In this document: positions 54,248 to 60,477 of the stretch, piece after piece | Layout: every line of letters starts with the position of its first letter | How positions within the stretch are numbered: the first letter of the stretch is position 1 | DNA from: Clostridia bacterium | GTDB lineage: Bacteria > Bacillota > Clostridia > Christensenellales > Aristaeellaceae | Length of the DNA: 60,477 nt | Direction of reading: 5' to 3' | Assembly: GCA_017470095.1 (NCBI GenBank) | Contig: JAFUFC010000173.1 | Location: 1-60,477, forward strand | The notes under the pieces: generated by a model | Seen by the model: the letters and a program-made list of their open reading frames with translations, nothing else | The model's database searches: none | Told to the model about the DNA's origin: nothing | Position numbers and translations under genes: made by a program

Positions 54248-54302
54248 GCATGAAGCGCGTTTGCGCTATGCGATAATGGAAAAATGATGGAGGGAGATTC
54301 AG

Positions 54303-56168
54303 ATGAAAAAAATCCTTTCTCTGCTGCTCTGCGCGGCCATGCTGCTGACGCTGAGCCTGACCCCTGCCATGGCCGACACCGTTTCTGCGACGGAAGCAGG
54401 CTTTGGCGGCGATGTGACGGTGACCCTCACTGCCGAAGATGGCAAAGTGACCGACGTGCAAATCGTTGGTCCTGGTGAAACGGCAGCGCTGGGTGGCGCT
54501 GCCATGCCTGTGCTGGCCCAGGAAATCCTGGAGGCTCAGTCTCCTTATGTAGACGCTTATACCGGCGCGACCGTGACCTCCAACGCTGTGATCACCGCCG
54601 CGGAAAAGGCCTTCGCTCAGGCGGGCATTACCATTGAAAAGCCCGAAGAAGTGAAGGGCGAGGATGAAACCGCTTCCGCTGATGTTGTGGTCATCGGCAT
54701 GGGCGCTTCCGGCACCTTTGCCGCTGTATCCGCCGCGGAAAACGGCGCTTCCGTTATTGGCATCGAAATGACCAACGGCCTGGGCGGCATGGGCAACGCT
54801 GCCCAGGGCATGTTCGCCATCGATTCCGTTCTGCAGCAGGAGCGCTACGGCGACGATCTGGGCTCCGACCAGCAGTATTGGTTCGAGCACATCTTCGACC
54901 GCACTCAGTACCTGGGCAATGGCCAGCTGATCCGCATGTTGGTGCGGGAAAGCGCCCAAACCGTGCAGTATGTGCTGGATCATGGCATCGCCATGTATTT
55001 GTCCGCCCAGCCCCAGCAGGTCGCCCATTTTGGCGAAACCATTGTCTACCATCGCTGGAACAACACCCAGCCCTTTGTACATATGGCGGAAGCCATTGAA
55101 AAGAACAACGTGGACGTGCGGTTCGGCACCCACGCGGATCAGCTGAACAAGAATGAAGACGGCACCTGGAATGTTGTGTGCACCAAGGCCGATAACGGCA
55201 CCTTGACTGTGACTGCCAAGGCCGTGATCATGGCCAGCGGCTCCTTTGCGGGCAACGAGGAAATGATGCGCGAAGCCCTGGGCGATGATGTGTACGAAGC
55301 GGCTTTCGTCATTGGCGGCTGCGACGGCACTGGCTTGCAGATGCTCTACGCGAACGGCGCGGCTAAGGGCGAATTGCTCACCATGAACCACGGCGTGGGG
55401 CCCCGTGCCGCTTCCACTCCCGACGGCGGCGCCATCAAGGTGGCCACCCAGCTGACCATGAACACCCCCATCCTGTGGGTCAATCGCCAGGGCAAGCGCT
55501 TCATGAATGAAGACCTGCTCAAGGACACTGTGGAATTCTCCTCTGCCGTACTGGCCCAGGGCGGCTATGCCTACACCATCGTGGACGAAGCTACCGTGAA
55601 TCGTTGGGCGGACGCTTCCTACGAAAACACCGGCTCCTGGATTCACTACTGGGATCAAAATGGCATGTTGGATGAAAACGGCGAACACACCATCTACCAT
55701 GCCCCCATCAACAAGGATGATTTCGTATCCGATTTTGATGTCCTCACCGCCAGCGGCGACGGCATCGTGGCCCAGACCATCGAAGAAGCTGCTGCGTTCA
55801 TCGGCTGCGATGTGGACACCCTGAAAGCCACCATCGAAAACTATAACAGCTATGTGAAGGCTGGCAAGGATGATGAATTCTTCAAATCCGCTGAAAGCCT
55901 GCTTTGGACCGTGGAAGAGGGCCCCTTCTACGTCACCAAGGGCTACAACGCCGTGCTGGGCGCGCTGGGCGGCGTGAACGCTACTGACAAGCTGGAAGTG
56001 CTGACCGCCAAGGACGAGATCATCCCCGGCCTGTACGCCACTGGCAACAACCTGTCCGGCATCTCCGTGGCCGCTTATGGCAACGTGGAAGGCGTGGGCC
56101 TGTCCACCGCTTTAACCACCGGCCGCCTGGCTGGCCAGTACGCTGCGGAATACGCTGCCAATAAGTAA
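54303..56168 (+). CDS. Secreted flavinylated FAD-dependent reductase (fumarate/urocanate reductase-like)
   Basis: 621 residues, RBS GGAGGG. Signal peptide MKKILSLLLCAAMLLTLSLTPAMA. Residues about 28-115 are an FMN-binding domain with the covalent flavinylation motif DAYTGATVT (Asp84, Thr90 the expected FMN site for ApbE). From residue 127 an FAD_binding_2 domain begins (ADVVVIGMGASGTFAAVSAAENGASVIGIE) and ends with GLYATGNNLSGISVAAYGNVEGVGLSTALTTGRLAG. This is the arrangement of extracytosolic fumarate, urocanate and cinnamate-type reductases that use small alkenoic acids as electron acceptors. No heme motif is present, so electrons must come through another flavoprotein or membrane carrier. 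The MarR gene upstream suggests induction by the acceptor. Confidence 0.85.
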   Translation: MKKILSLLLCAAMLLTLSLTPAMADTVSATEAGFGGDVTVTLTAEDGKVTDVQIVGPGETAALGGAAMPVLAQEILEAQSPYVDAYTGATVTSNAVITAAEKAFAQAGITIEKPEEVKGEDETASADVVVIGMGASGTFAAVSAAENGASVIGIEMTNGLGGMGNAAQGMFAIDSVLQQERYGDDLGSDQQYWFEHIFDRTQYLGNGQLIRMLVRESAQTVQYVLDHGIAMYLSAQPQQVAHFGETIVYHRWNNTQPFVHMAEAIEKNNVDVRFGTHADQLNKNEDGTWNVVCTKADNGTLTVTAKAVIMASGSFAGNEEMMREALGDDVYEAAFVIGGCDGTGLQMLYANGAAKGELLTMNHGVGPRAASTPDGGAIKVATQLTMNTPILWVNRQGKRFMNEDLLKDTVEFSSAVLAQGGYAYTIVDEATVNRWADASYENTGSWIHYWDQNGMLDENGEHTIYHAPINKDDFVSDFDVLTASGDGIVAQTIEEAAAFIGCDVDTLKATIENYNSYVKAGKDDEFFKSAESLLWTVEEGPFYVTKGYNAVLGALGGVNATDKLEVLTAKDEIIPGLYATGNNLSGISVAAYGNVEGVGLSTALTTGRLAGQYAAEYAANK

Positions 56169-56229
56169 TCCCGCGGCATGCGCCCTTCCTTCCGGAGGGA
56201 AAATGGGAGGAGGGACGCGGCTGATCAAC

Positions 56230-56266
56230 AAAATCCCGTCGTCTGTGAAGATGACGGGGTTTTGTT
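56230..56266 (+). terminator. Terminator of the marR-reductase operon
   Basis: AAAATCCCGTC / GACGGGGTTTT stem with a 12-base loop and following Ts. The rest of 56267-56500 has a TATAAT-like -10 near 56301 and a Lys/Arg-rich frame without a convincing start; I see no further gene there. Confidence 0.82.
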
Positions 56267-56500
56267 TGCTTTAAAGCAAGCTAAGTACAAAATGATGTGA
56301 TATAATAGATCTGGGTGAAGAAAAGATGAAAAAGGCAGCGGTTTGCTCAAGCCCGCATGGCGGCAATCAGAGCGACGCGAAAAGCCAATCGTGATAAACG
56401 AGCAGAGAAGAAGGAATAAAGACTGTTGAGCGCGAAGAGGAAGCACTAAAGGGAAAGAAAATGCTGTGATGAACATCCATTTATTCTGAAAGGATACCTT

Positions 56501-57442
56501 ATGGAGCGAACGATGAAACCAAAACCATGGATCGGGATGCGTAAAGAAATGAAGGCTTATTATCACCTGCCGGGGTTGTTTGAATTTTACGAATTATACC
56601 AGATTTTTCTGCCGTTGTTTCGTGAGCACAGGGAATATTTTTATGATTGGTGCGAGATCGGCTCTATTTATGGCGCTCCCGCCGATTGCCTCTGGGGTGG
56701 CGGCCGGGTCGGATTCGGGGAAGCGAAGGCGGAGAAGGTGGCAAAGCTGATGCGGGATTACGCCGTTTCCGCACGGCTCACCTTCAGCAATTCTCTGCTC
56801 CGGGAGGAGCATCTTTCCGATCAAAAATGCGCTGCCCTGTGCGCCCTGTTTGAAAAAAACGGCACAGCCCCAAACGGCGTGATTGTCTGTTCGGACTTGC
56901 TGCTTGATTTTCTTCGGAAGAAATATCCCGGGTTCTATTTTGTTTCTTCCACAACAAAAGCGCTGACGGAATTTCGGCAGTTTGAGGACGAATTGAACCG
57001 GGAAGAATTTCGTTATGTGGTGCCGGATTTCAGGCTGAACAAGGCATTTAACCAATTAAACGCGCTGTCAGAAAGCCAGAAGCAAAAGGTGGAATTTCTG
57101 TGCAACGAATGCTGCTGGTTTGACTGCCCCGACAGGCGGGCATGCTATGAGAACGTCAGCCGGAAAAACTTGGGCGAGGATTGCGCGGATCATATATGCG
57201 TGTCTCCCAACGCCCAAAGGGGCTATCGCTTTTCCGATGCGATGAAGAATCCGGGGTTCATTGGTATTGAGGAAATTCAAAACATCTATCTTCCCAACGG
57301 CTTCTCCCATTTCAAGATCGAGGGGCGGAGCTTGGGCAGCGCCATCATCCTGGAATTTTTGCTTTATTACATGACGAAGCCGGAGCATCAGCTGAAGGTG
57401 CGGGAAGAAATCTACCTGGACAGTACGCTGGATTTGTTTTAA
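56501..57442 (+). CDS. Peptidase U32-like protein with a cysteine cluster
   Basis: 313 residues, no signal peptide; GAAAGGA precedes the ATG. The C-terminal block HFKIEGR (270-276) is the hallmark of the U32 family (UbiU/UbiV, TrhP and relatives), and the TIM-barrel-like strands VSARLTFSNSLL, NGVIVCSDLLL and YVVPDFRLN fit. A Cys-rich stretch at Cys201, 204, 205, 209, 215, 228 and 233 is suited to an iron-sulfur cluster. U32 members use such clusters in oxygen-independent hydroxylation of ubiquinone precursors or tRNA, but this protein is divergent and its substrate is unknown. It stands alone in an AT-richer region than the upstream genes. Confidence 0.5.
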   Translation: MERTMKPKPWIGMRKEMKAYYHLPGLFEFYELYQIFLPLFREHREYFYDWCEIGSIYGAPADCLWGGGRVGFGEAKAEKVAKLMRDYAVSARLTFSNSLLREEHLSDQKCAALCALFEKNGTAPNGVIVCSDLLLDFLRKKYPGFYFVSSTTKALTEFRQFEDELNREEFRYVVPDFRLNKAFNQLNALSESQKQKVEFLCNECCWFDCPDRRACYENVSRKNLGEDCADHICVSPNAQRGYRFSDAMKNPGFIGIEEIQNIYLPNGFSHFKIEGRSLGSAIILEFLLYYMTKPEHQLKVREEIYLDSTLDLF

Positions 57443-57733
57443 AGCCAACACCCAAGGAAAATGCAAACGGGTTTGATCATATGTGCGTGGAAAAGAATAA
57501 ACTCAGAGATTATGTAAGATACACAAAAATCCCCAAAAAAATCCCTTGTCTTTTACAATACCCGGAGCGGCAACGGGTGCCCTTCAAAGAACTGTGCGAA
57601 ACTCTGGAAAGCCCGAAAGATAAAGAAAATTCCAAACCTGAAACAGGTTCGGATTTGGAATCATCTGTCAATGGGGTACGAAAAAGATGGATTTGCGTTT
57701 TTGACAGATGGATTCGAACTCTCATAGGACAAC
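57443..57733. other. Intergenic region without a convincing gene
   Basis: Open frames on both strands here have no ribosome site and end in low-complexity or Arg/His/Pro-rich tails. An inverted repeat around 57643-57671 (CCTGAAACAGG) is minor. I assign no gene. Confidence 0.5.
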
Positions 57734-58444
57734 CTATTTGTCTGATAGTAATAGACTCGGGTTTTTTGCATAACGCAGCAATACGGTCAGCTCATCGCCG
57801 CCGCAGTGATCCACCGCCTCCATGATTTTTATAAAAGCACGCCAGTAATCATAGTAGATCGTAGCGTAGTCTTTTGAATCTCCAAATAGTGCGATTGGGC
57901 GTTGTGGATGTGATTGCTCATATAACTCCACAAGTTTCTTGTTGATCCGCACCTCGTCTTCAAATTCGCTTGCCGACAGGAAATATTTACGGCTGATATA
58001 TTCGACCAAGCCCTCTTCAAACCAGGCACCGCCGTTTTCATATATTTCGTCTGAGAATAACTCGCTGTGGTGTGTCAGTTCGTGACCGATTATTTGCAAC
58101 AAATGGCGATCATTCAGCTTGGCTTCATAATAAGATCGTATTTCTTTAACATCTGCGCTATTCTCATAAGAATCAAGCTGACGAAGATATGTATTCTTCC
58201 AAGTATCAAGCTGCGGAACAAAAACGACACGGTAATCGTTCGTATAGGCAGGAATCGGAATGTCACTGATCAGTTCGGTCGCTGTCCTCGCGCTGGTCAA
58301 AACGATACATCGAGGCAAGGACTGCACCTTGTACTTGCTTTTAAGCAGACCAATAAAATTTGAAAGAACGCCTTCATATTGTTTTACAAACAGATGAAAG
58401 TAATTGAATTCGGCATCATTTTGAGCGGCAAAAATATACTCCAT
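57734..58444 (-). CDS. HExxH zinc metallopeptidase-like protein, cytoplasmic
   Basis: 236 residues, no signal peptide or membrane segment. GHELTHH (120-126) gives zinc ligands His121 and His125 with catalytic Glu122, and WFEEGLVEYIS (141-151) supplies the third ligand Glu as in gluzincins. The region before it (YTNDYRVVFVPQLDTWKNTYLRQLDSY) resembles no family I can name. Codon use is AT-rich compared with the catabolic genes, suggesting acquisition by transfer. It lies between the U32-like gene and a truncated tRNA, close to an integrated element. Confidence 0.6.
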   Translation of the reverse strand: MEYIFAAQNDAEFNYFHLFVKQYEGVLSNFIGLLKSKYKVQSLPRCIVLTSARTATELISDIPIPAYTNDYRVVFVPQLDTWKNTYLRQLDSYENSADVKEIRSYYEAKLNDRHLLQIIGHELTHHSELFSDEIYENGGAWFEEGLVEYISRKYFLSASEFEDEVRINKKLVELYEQSHPQRPIALFGDSKDYATIYYDYWRAFIKIMEAVDHCGGDELTVLLRYAKNPSLLLSDK

Positions 58445-58679
58445 ATCATTATCCCCCGGTTACAGGAAAAAGCATCATCGCTAACTCAATTATATCGAAA
58501 GTCTACTGATTTTGCAACCATTATCCATTTTTCAGTCTTAAATCTTCAATAATCATTTAGAAAATCCTGTCGCTGTTTAATGAATAATGAAAACTGAAGG
58601 TACTGTCAATAATTTTGCGCAATTTATTGTACCTTATCAAACTGAAAACTGAAAAGTGAAAAGTGAATAATACAAAGCG

Positions 58680-58709
58680 AAAATCCTGCCACTTTTGTGA
58701 CAGGATTTT
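58680..58709 (-). terminator. Terminator after the tRNA-Ser fragment
   Basis: Stem AAAATCCTGTCAC / GTGGCAGGATTTT (one mismatch, loop AAAA), just beyond the CCA end on the minus strand. It is the original tRNA terminator, left with the displaced 3' half. Confidence 0.75.
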
Positions 58710-58714
58710 CACTT

Positions 58715-58770
58715 TGGCGGAGGCGGTGGGATTCGAACCCACGAGGGCTTTCACCCTACCTGATTTCGAG
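58715..58770 (-). pseudogene. 3' half of tRNA-Ser (CGA), truncated at the anticodon loop: attachment-site remnant
   Basis: The minus strand reads from anticodon loop CTCGAAA through stem half TCAGG, a long variable arm (TAGGGTGAAAGCCCTC), T-arm GTGGGTTCGAATCCCAC, acceptor CGCCTCC, G and CCA. The 5' half is absent: upstream sequence cannot form a D-arm or acceptor partner. A tRNA 3' half of this kind is the duplicate left at one junction by tRNA-targeting integrases. The element should extend rightward from 58771. Confidence 0.82.
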
Positions 58771-58926
58771 TTTTGTGAGATATTCGGAAAACAGCGGAAA
58801 TCAGCCTCCTTTTCGCGGAAGATAACGGAAGCGGAAAAATGAGATTTTGCAAGGCTTTCCGCCGCATCAACAGACGCCAAAAAGCCGCAAACCCAGAAAA
58901 GTCAAGGGCTCGAAATAGGTTCGAAA

Positions 58927-58991
58927 GTTCTCTCCAAGTTCTCTCCTGACCGCAAAAAATCCGGCACGTTGGAGAGAACTCAGGAGAGAAC
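58927..58991. repeat. Four copies of GTTCTCTCC, two direct then two inverted (arm-type site array)
   Basis: GTTCTCTCC at 58927-58935 and 58938-58946; reverse complement GGAGAGAAC at 58971-58979 and 58983-58991. All four are exact. They lie 156-220 bases inside the tRNA-Ser junction, the place for integrase arm-binding or excisionase sites. A CTCGAAATAGG copy resembling the tRNA core lies at 58909-58919. No gene is seen in 58771-59046. Confidence 0.65.
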
Positions 58992-59046
58992 AGACAGCAA
59001 ACAAGGCATCCGGGACTCCTCCTGCCGTTGACAGAAAATCAGAGAG

Positions 59047-59631
59047 GTGAAACCCATGCTGACGAAAAAAGAACGGGACCGCATCCTGCGGGATTATCCC
59101 GAAACCATCTCCAAAGAACAATTCTACAAGCTGTGCCAAATCAGCAAGAACCGGGCACGGATGCTGCTGACCAGCGGCGTTGTCCCCTGCCAGATCACCC
59201 GGAGAGCCACCCACAAATATGTGATCGCCACCGTTGATGTGATCGCCTATCTGGATAGCCTGCCCCGCATCCGCAGGAAGCGGGGCGGCGCAGCCACGAT
59301 GCCAAAGCAAGCAAGAAATCCGGCCCTGACGAACGTGCCGCCTGATCTCTCCGATCTTCTTCGGGCGCTCTACGACGAAACGCTGGAGCCCTTCCCGGAC
59401 GTGATGGATTCCCGGCAGATCAGCGACGCCATCGGCTATGCCGACACCACCATCATCAAATGGTGCAGCGAGGGCAAAATCCGCAGCTTTATTATCCAAA
59501 AGGCGCGGAGGATTCCCAAGCCCTGGCTGATCGACTTCCTGCTGTCGCCGGCCTTTCTCAACCAATCGGCCGTGTCCCTCTGGCATCAGCACGCCATCCA
59601 ACCCATCATCGACGATTGGCTGAACAGCTAA
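59047..59631 (+). CDS. DNA-binding protein with two excisionase-like (MerR/HTH_17) domains
   Basis: 194 residues; the ATG at 59056 (MLTKKERD) is a second possible start, with GAGAGGTG nearer to it. The N-terminal half has SKEQFYKLCQISKNRARMLLTSGVVPC and HKYVIATVDVIAYL. The C-terminal half repeats the pattern as MDSRQISDAIGYADTTIIKWCSEGKIRSFIIQKARRIPKPWLIDFLL. Each resembles a helix-turn-helix plus wing of the excisionase family. Placed just inside the att junction beside a repeat array, it is a candidate recombination directionality factor. I do not recognise it as a named family. Confidence 0.6.
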   Translation: MKPMLTKKERDRILRDYPETISKEQFYKLCQISKNRARMLLTSGVVPCQITRRATHKYVIATVDVIAYLDSLPRIRRKRGGAATMPKQARNPALTNVPPDLSDLLRALYDETLEPFPDVMDSRQISDAIGYADTTIIKWCSEGKIRSFIIQKARRIPKPWLIDFLLSPAFLNQSAVSLWHQHAIQPIIDDWLNS

Positions 59632-59658
59632 GCAAAATAAGAAAGTGAGGAATAGAAG

Positions 59659-59910
59659 ATGAATCTGTACATTGCGTTTTACGATATGGATACCAACTAT
59701 GTATACGCCTGGATGACCGACCGCTCCATCGTAACTATCGACTGCGACAAGGTGGAGGAAGCCTTTGCCGATAACATGTATGAACGATCTGAACTGGATG
59801 ACCTGCTTTTCAACGATCCTACCGCCTACGCCGACCTGGTGCTGAACGACGACCCAGGAAGATATCTGAAAGCGGTCACACAGTACAGAATCGACGAGAC
59901 GATGATGTAA
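59659..59910 (+). CDS. DUF6061 family protein (mobile-element cargo)
   Basis: 83 residues, RBS GTGAGGA-like. LYIAFYDMDTNYVYAWMTDRSIVTIDC, then VEEAFADNMYERSELDDLLFNDPTAYADLVL matches the DUF6061 pattern I know from conjugative elements of gut Clostridia. Function unknown. It lies 27 bases after the HTH gene, probably on the same transcript. Confidence 0.7.
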   Translation: MNLYIAFYDMDTNYVYAWMTDRSIVTIDCDKVEEAFADNMYERSELDDLLFNDPTAYADLVLNDDPGRYLKAVTQYRIDETMM

Positions 59911-59918
59911 AAGCGAGG

Positions 59919-59950
59919 CCCCTGCGCAGGAGTCAACCTTTGCGCAGGGG
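59919..59950 (+). terminator. Hairpin after the DUF6061 gene
   Basis: Perfect 10-bp stem CCCCTGCGCA / TGCGCAGGGG followed by TTCTCCTTT. Confidence 0.6.
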
Positions 59951-60089
59951 TTCTCCTTTGATTGCCGCAACCATCGCTTTTTCTAACTGACAGTTAGTAT
60001 TTTTCAGAAAATCCATACTATCTGTTTGTGTACATGGAGCATTCGATCGGGTATAATGATACTGAATTTGATGGAAAAGGAGGTTTGGC

Positions 60090-60182
60090 ATGAAATTCAT
60101 GCTAAACCTCAAGAATGTATCAAATCGCATCGAAAAAATCACCGAAGTGGATAGAATTCCCTTAATTCCACATAATAGATAA
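60090..60182 (+). CDS. Small ORF (30 residues) upstream of the Fic gene
   Basis: ATG 60090 is preceded by AAAAGGAGG at ideal spacing, and the frame starts MKFMLNLKNVSNRIEKITEV, ending at TAA within the first TAAGGGA box. A TATAAT at 60051-60056 with TGTACA 17 bases upstream could drive it. It is too short to recognise; it could be a leader or a vestigial antitoxin of the Fic gene. Confidence 0.4.
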   Translation: MKFMLNLKNVSNRIEKITEVDRIPLIPHNR

Positions 60183-60241
60183 GGGATAATTCCACCACAC
60201 TATTGACTATTCCCTTATATTGCGTTATAATTTAAGGGAAT
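60156..60241. promoter_or_regulatory. Two nested inverted repeats of ATTCCCTTA around the Fic promoter
   Basis: ATTCCCTTA (60156-60164) faces TAAGGGA (60080+100 to 60186), and ATTCCCTTA (60209-60217) faces TAAGGGAAT (60233-60241). The second pair brackets the -10 region of the Fic promoter. Four such half-sites suggest cooperative autorepression. Confidence 0.65.
60203..60231 (+). promoter_or_regulatory. Promoter of the Fic gene
   Basis: TTGACT (60203-60208), 17-base spacer, TATAAT (60226-60231), 28 bases before the ATG; overlapped by the inverted repeats above. Confidence 0.85.
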
Positions 60242-60259
60242 TGAAACGGAGGGAAGCGC

Positions 60260-60477
60260 ATGCGAAGCTTTAACTATTCCGCAATCCGGGAGCAGAAGTG
60301 GGATTCTGAAATTCTCGGTCTCATTGCGGCCATCTATAAAGAAGCGGGCAAGCAGCAGCAGTATTTGAAACAGCGTCCGGAAGAGATGGAAAAGCTGGTG
60401 GAAATCGCCAAGATTCAAAGCACAGAGGCATCCAACGCCATCGAAGGGATTGTAACGACAAACACGCGCATCCGGCA
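60260..60477 (+). CDS. Fic-family protein, N-terminal part (cut by window end)
   Basis: 72 residues are visible after RBS GGAGGGAAG. The sequence IAKIQSTEASNAIEGIVTTNTRI is the conserved N-terminal Fic_N segment (Ser-x-x-x-Ile-Glu-Gly-Ile), which precedes the AMPylating HPFxxGNGR motif in full-length proteins. The active site lies outside the window. Fic proteins transfer AMP or similar groups from nucleotides to target proteins and often act as stress or toxin-like modulators on mobile elements. Tight operator repeats at its promoter support such a role. Confidence 0.75.
   Translation, partial: MRSFNYSAIREQKWDSEILGLIAAIYKEAGKQQQYLKQRPEEMEKLVEIAKIQSTEASNAIEGIVTTNTRIR

Noticed and set aside
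56323-56420. Lys/Arg-rich peptide frame ending in RKANRDKRAEKKE
   Set aside because: An upstream in-frame stop and no ribosome site; too short to support as a gene, although it may be a decayed fragment.
57481-57825. 114-residue plus-strand open frame after the U32-like gene
   Set aside because: No ribosome site, an Arg/His/Pro-rich tail, and it overlaps the end of the metallopeptidase gene on the other strand.
58557-58880. 107-residue minus-strand frame across the tRNA-Ser fragment
   Set aside because: It spans the tRNA 3' half and its terminator, so it is a chance frame.

Overview
This window suggests a moderately high-GC, endospore-forming gut- or rumen-type member of the Clostridia (Firmicutes). 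The evidence is an uninterrupted sporulation sigma factor (SigK), strong GGAGG ribosome sites, TTGACA/TATAAT promoters, type I (LplABC-like) sugar importers with no ATPase of their own, and small families typical of gut Clostridia (DUF4250, DUF4177, DUF6061). A Christensenellales/Oscillospirales-type host is my inference; no 16S gene is present.

Layout. 1-160: 3' tail of an IS630-type transposase and its terminal repeat. 222-4395 (-): four secreted proteins of unknown function, three of them tandem paralogues. 4523-7287 (-): sigK and a PrpR-type regulator whose AAA+ domain has lost the sigma-54 features. 7552-14169 (+): a dipeptide-family ABC importer (permease, permease, fused double ATPase, binding protein) followed by a mannonate-dehydratase-like enzyme. 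14198-14330: a short MITE whose end matches the IS630 end. 14557-21967: a sucrose/fructan locus with fructokinase, LacI repressor, divergent two permeases plus binding protein, and a GH32 invertase. 22185-30498: housekeeping genes (rRNA/tRNA methyltransferase, peptidase T, two-component system, tRNA-Thr, tRNA-Pro, MATE pump, PRTase). 30622-45575: a pectin/galacturonate block with importer, KduD, KduI, GH28, GH105 and a TIM-barrel isomerase on the minus strand, and divergent uxaB-uxaA-eda(VOC fusion)-uxaC on the plus strand. 45689-53562 (-): TcdA, M20 amidohydrolase and an Opp importer whose binding-protein gene carries one in-frame stop, preceded by a short leader ORF and hairpin. 53801-56168 (+): MarR regulator and a secreted FMN/FAD reductase. 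56501-58444: a U32-like protein and a metallopeptidase. 58715-60477: truncated tRNA-Ser, an array of 9-bp repeats, HTH protein, DUF6061 and a Fic gene, which look like one end of an integrated element running off the right edge.

How the genes work together. Oligogalacturonides would enter through the LplABC-like importer and be trimmed inside the cell by GH105 and GH28, since neither has a signal peptide. Unsaturated ends would go through KduI/KduD to KDG, and saturated galacturonate through UxaC, UxaB and UxaA to KDG. Eda would split KDPG. No KDG kinase and no pectin-specific regulator are visible. The sucrose locus has its own repressor, with a perfect 16-bp palindrome at the transporter promoter. 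The Dpp importer next to a mannonate-dehydratase-like gene suggests that this transporter carries a uronate conjugate rather than a peptide; that is inference.

The least described elements are the degenerate PrpR-type activator with its five TGAAACA boxes, the Met/Cys-rich leader peptide with a terminator hairpin ahead of the Opp operon, the KDPG aldolase-VOC fusion, the MarR-controlled flavinylated reductase, and the tRNA-Ser-associated element end carrying an autoregulated Fic gene.
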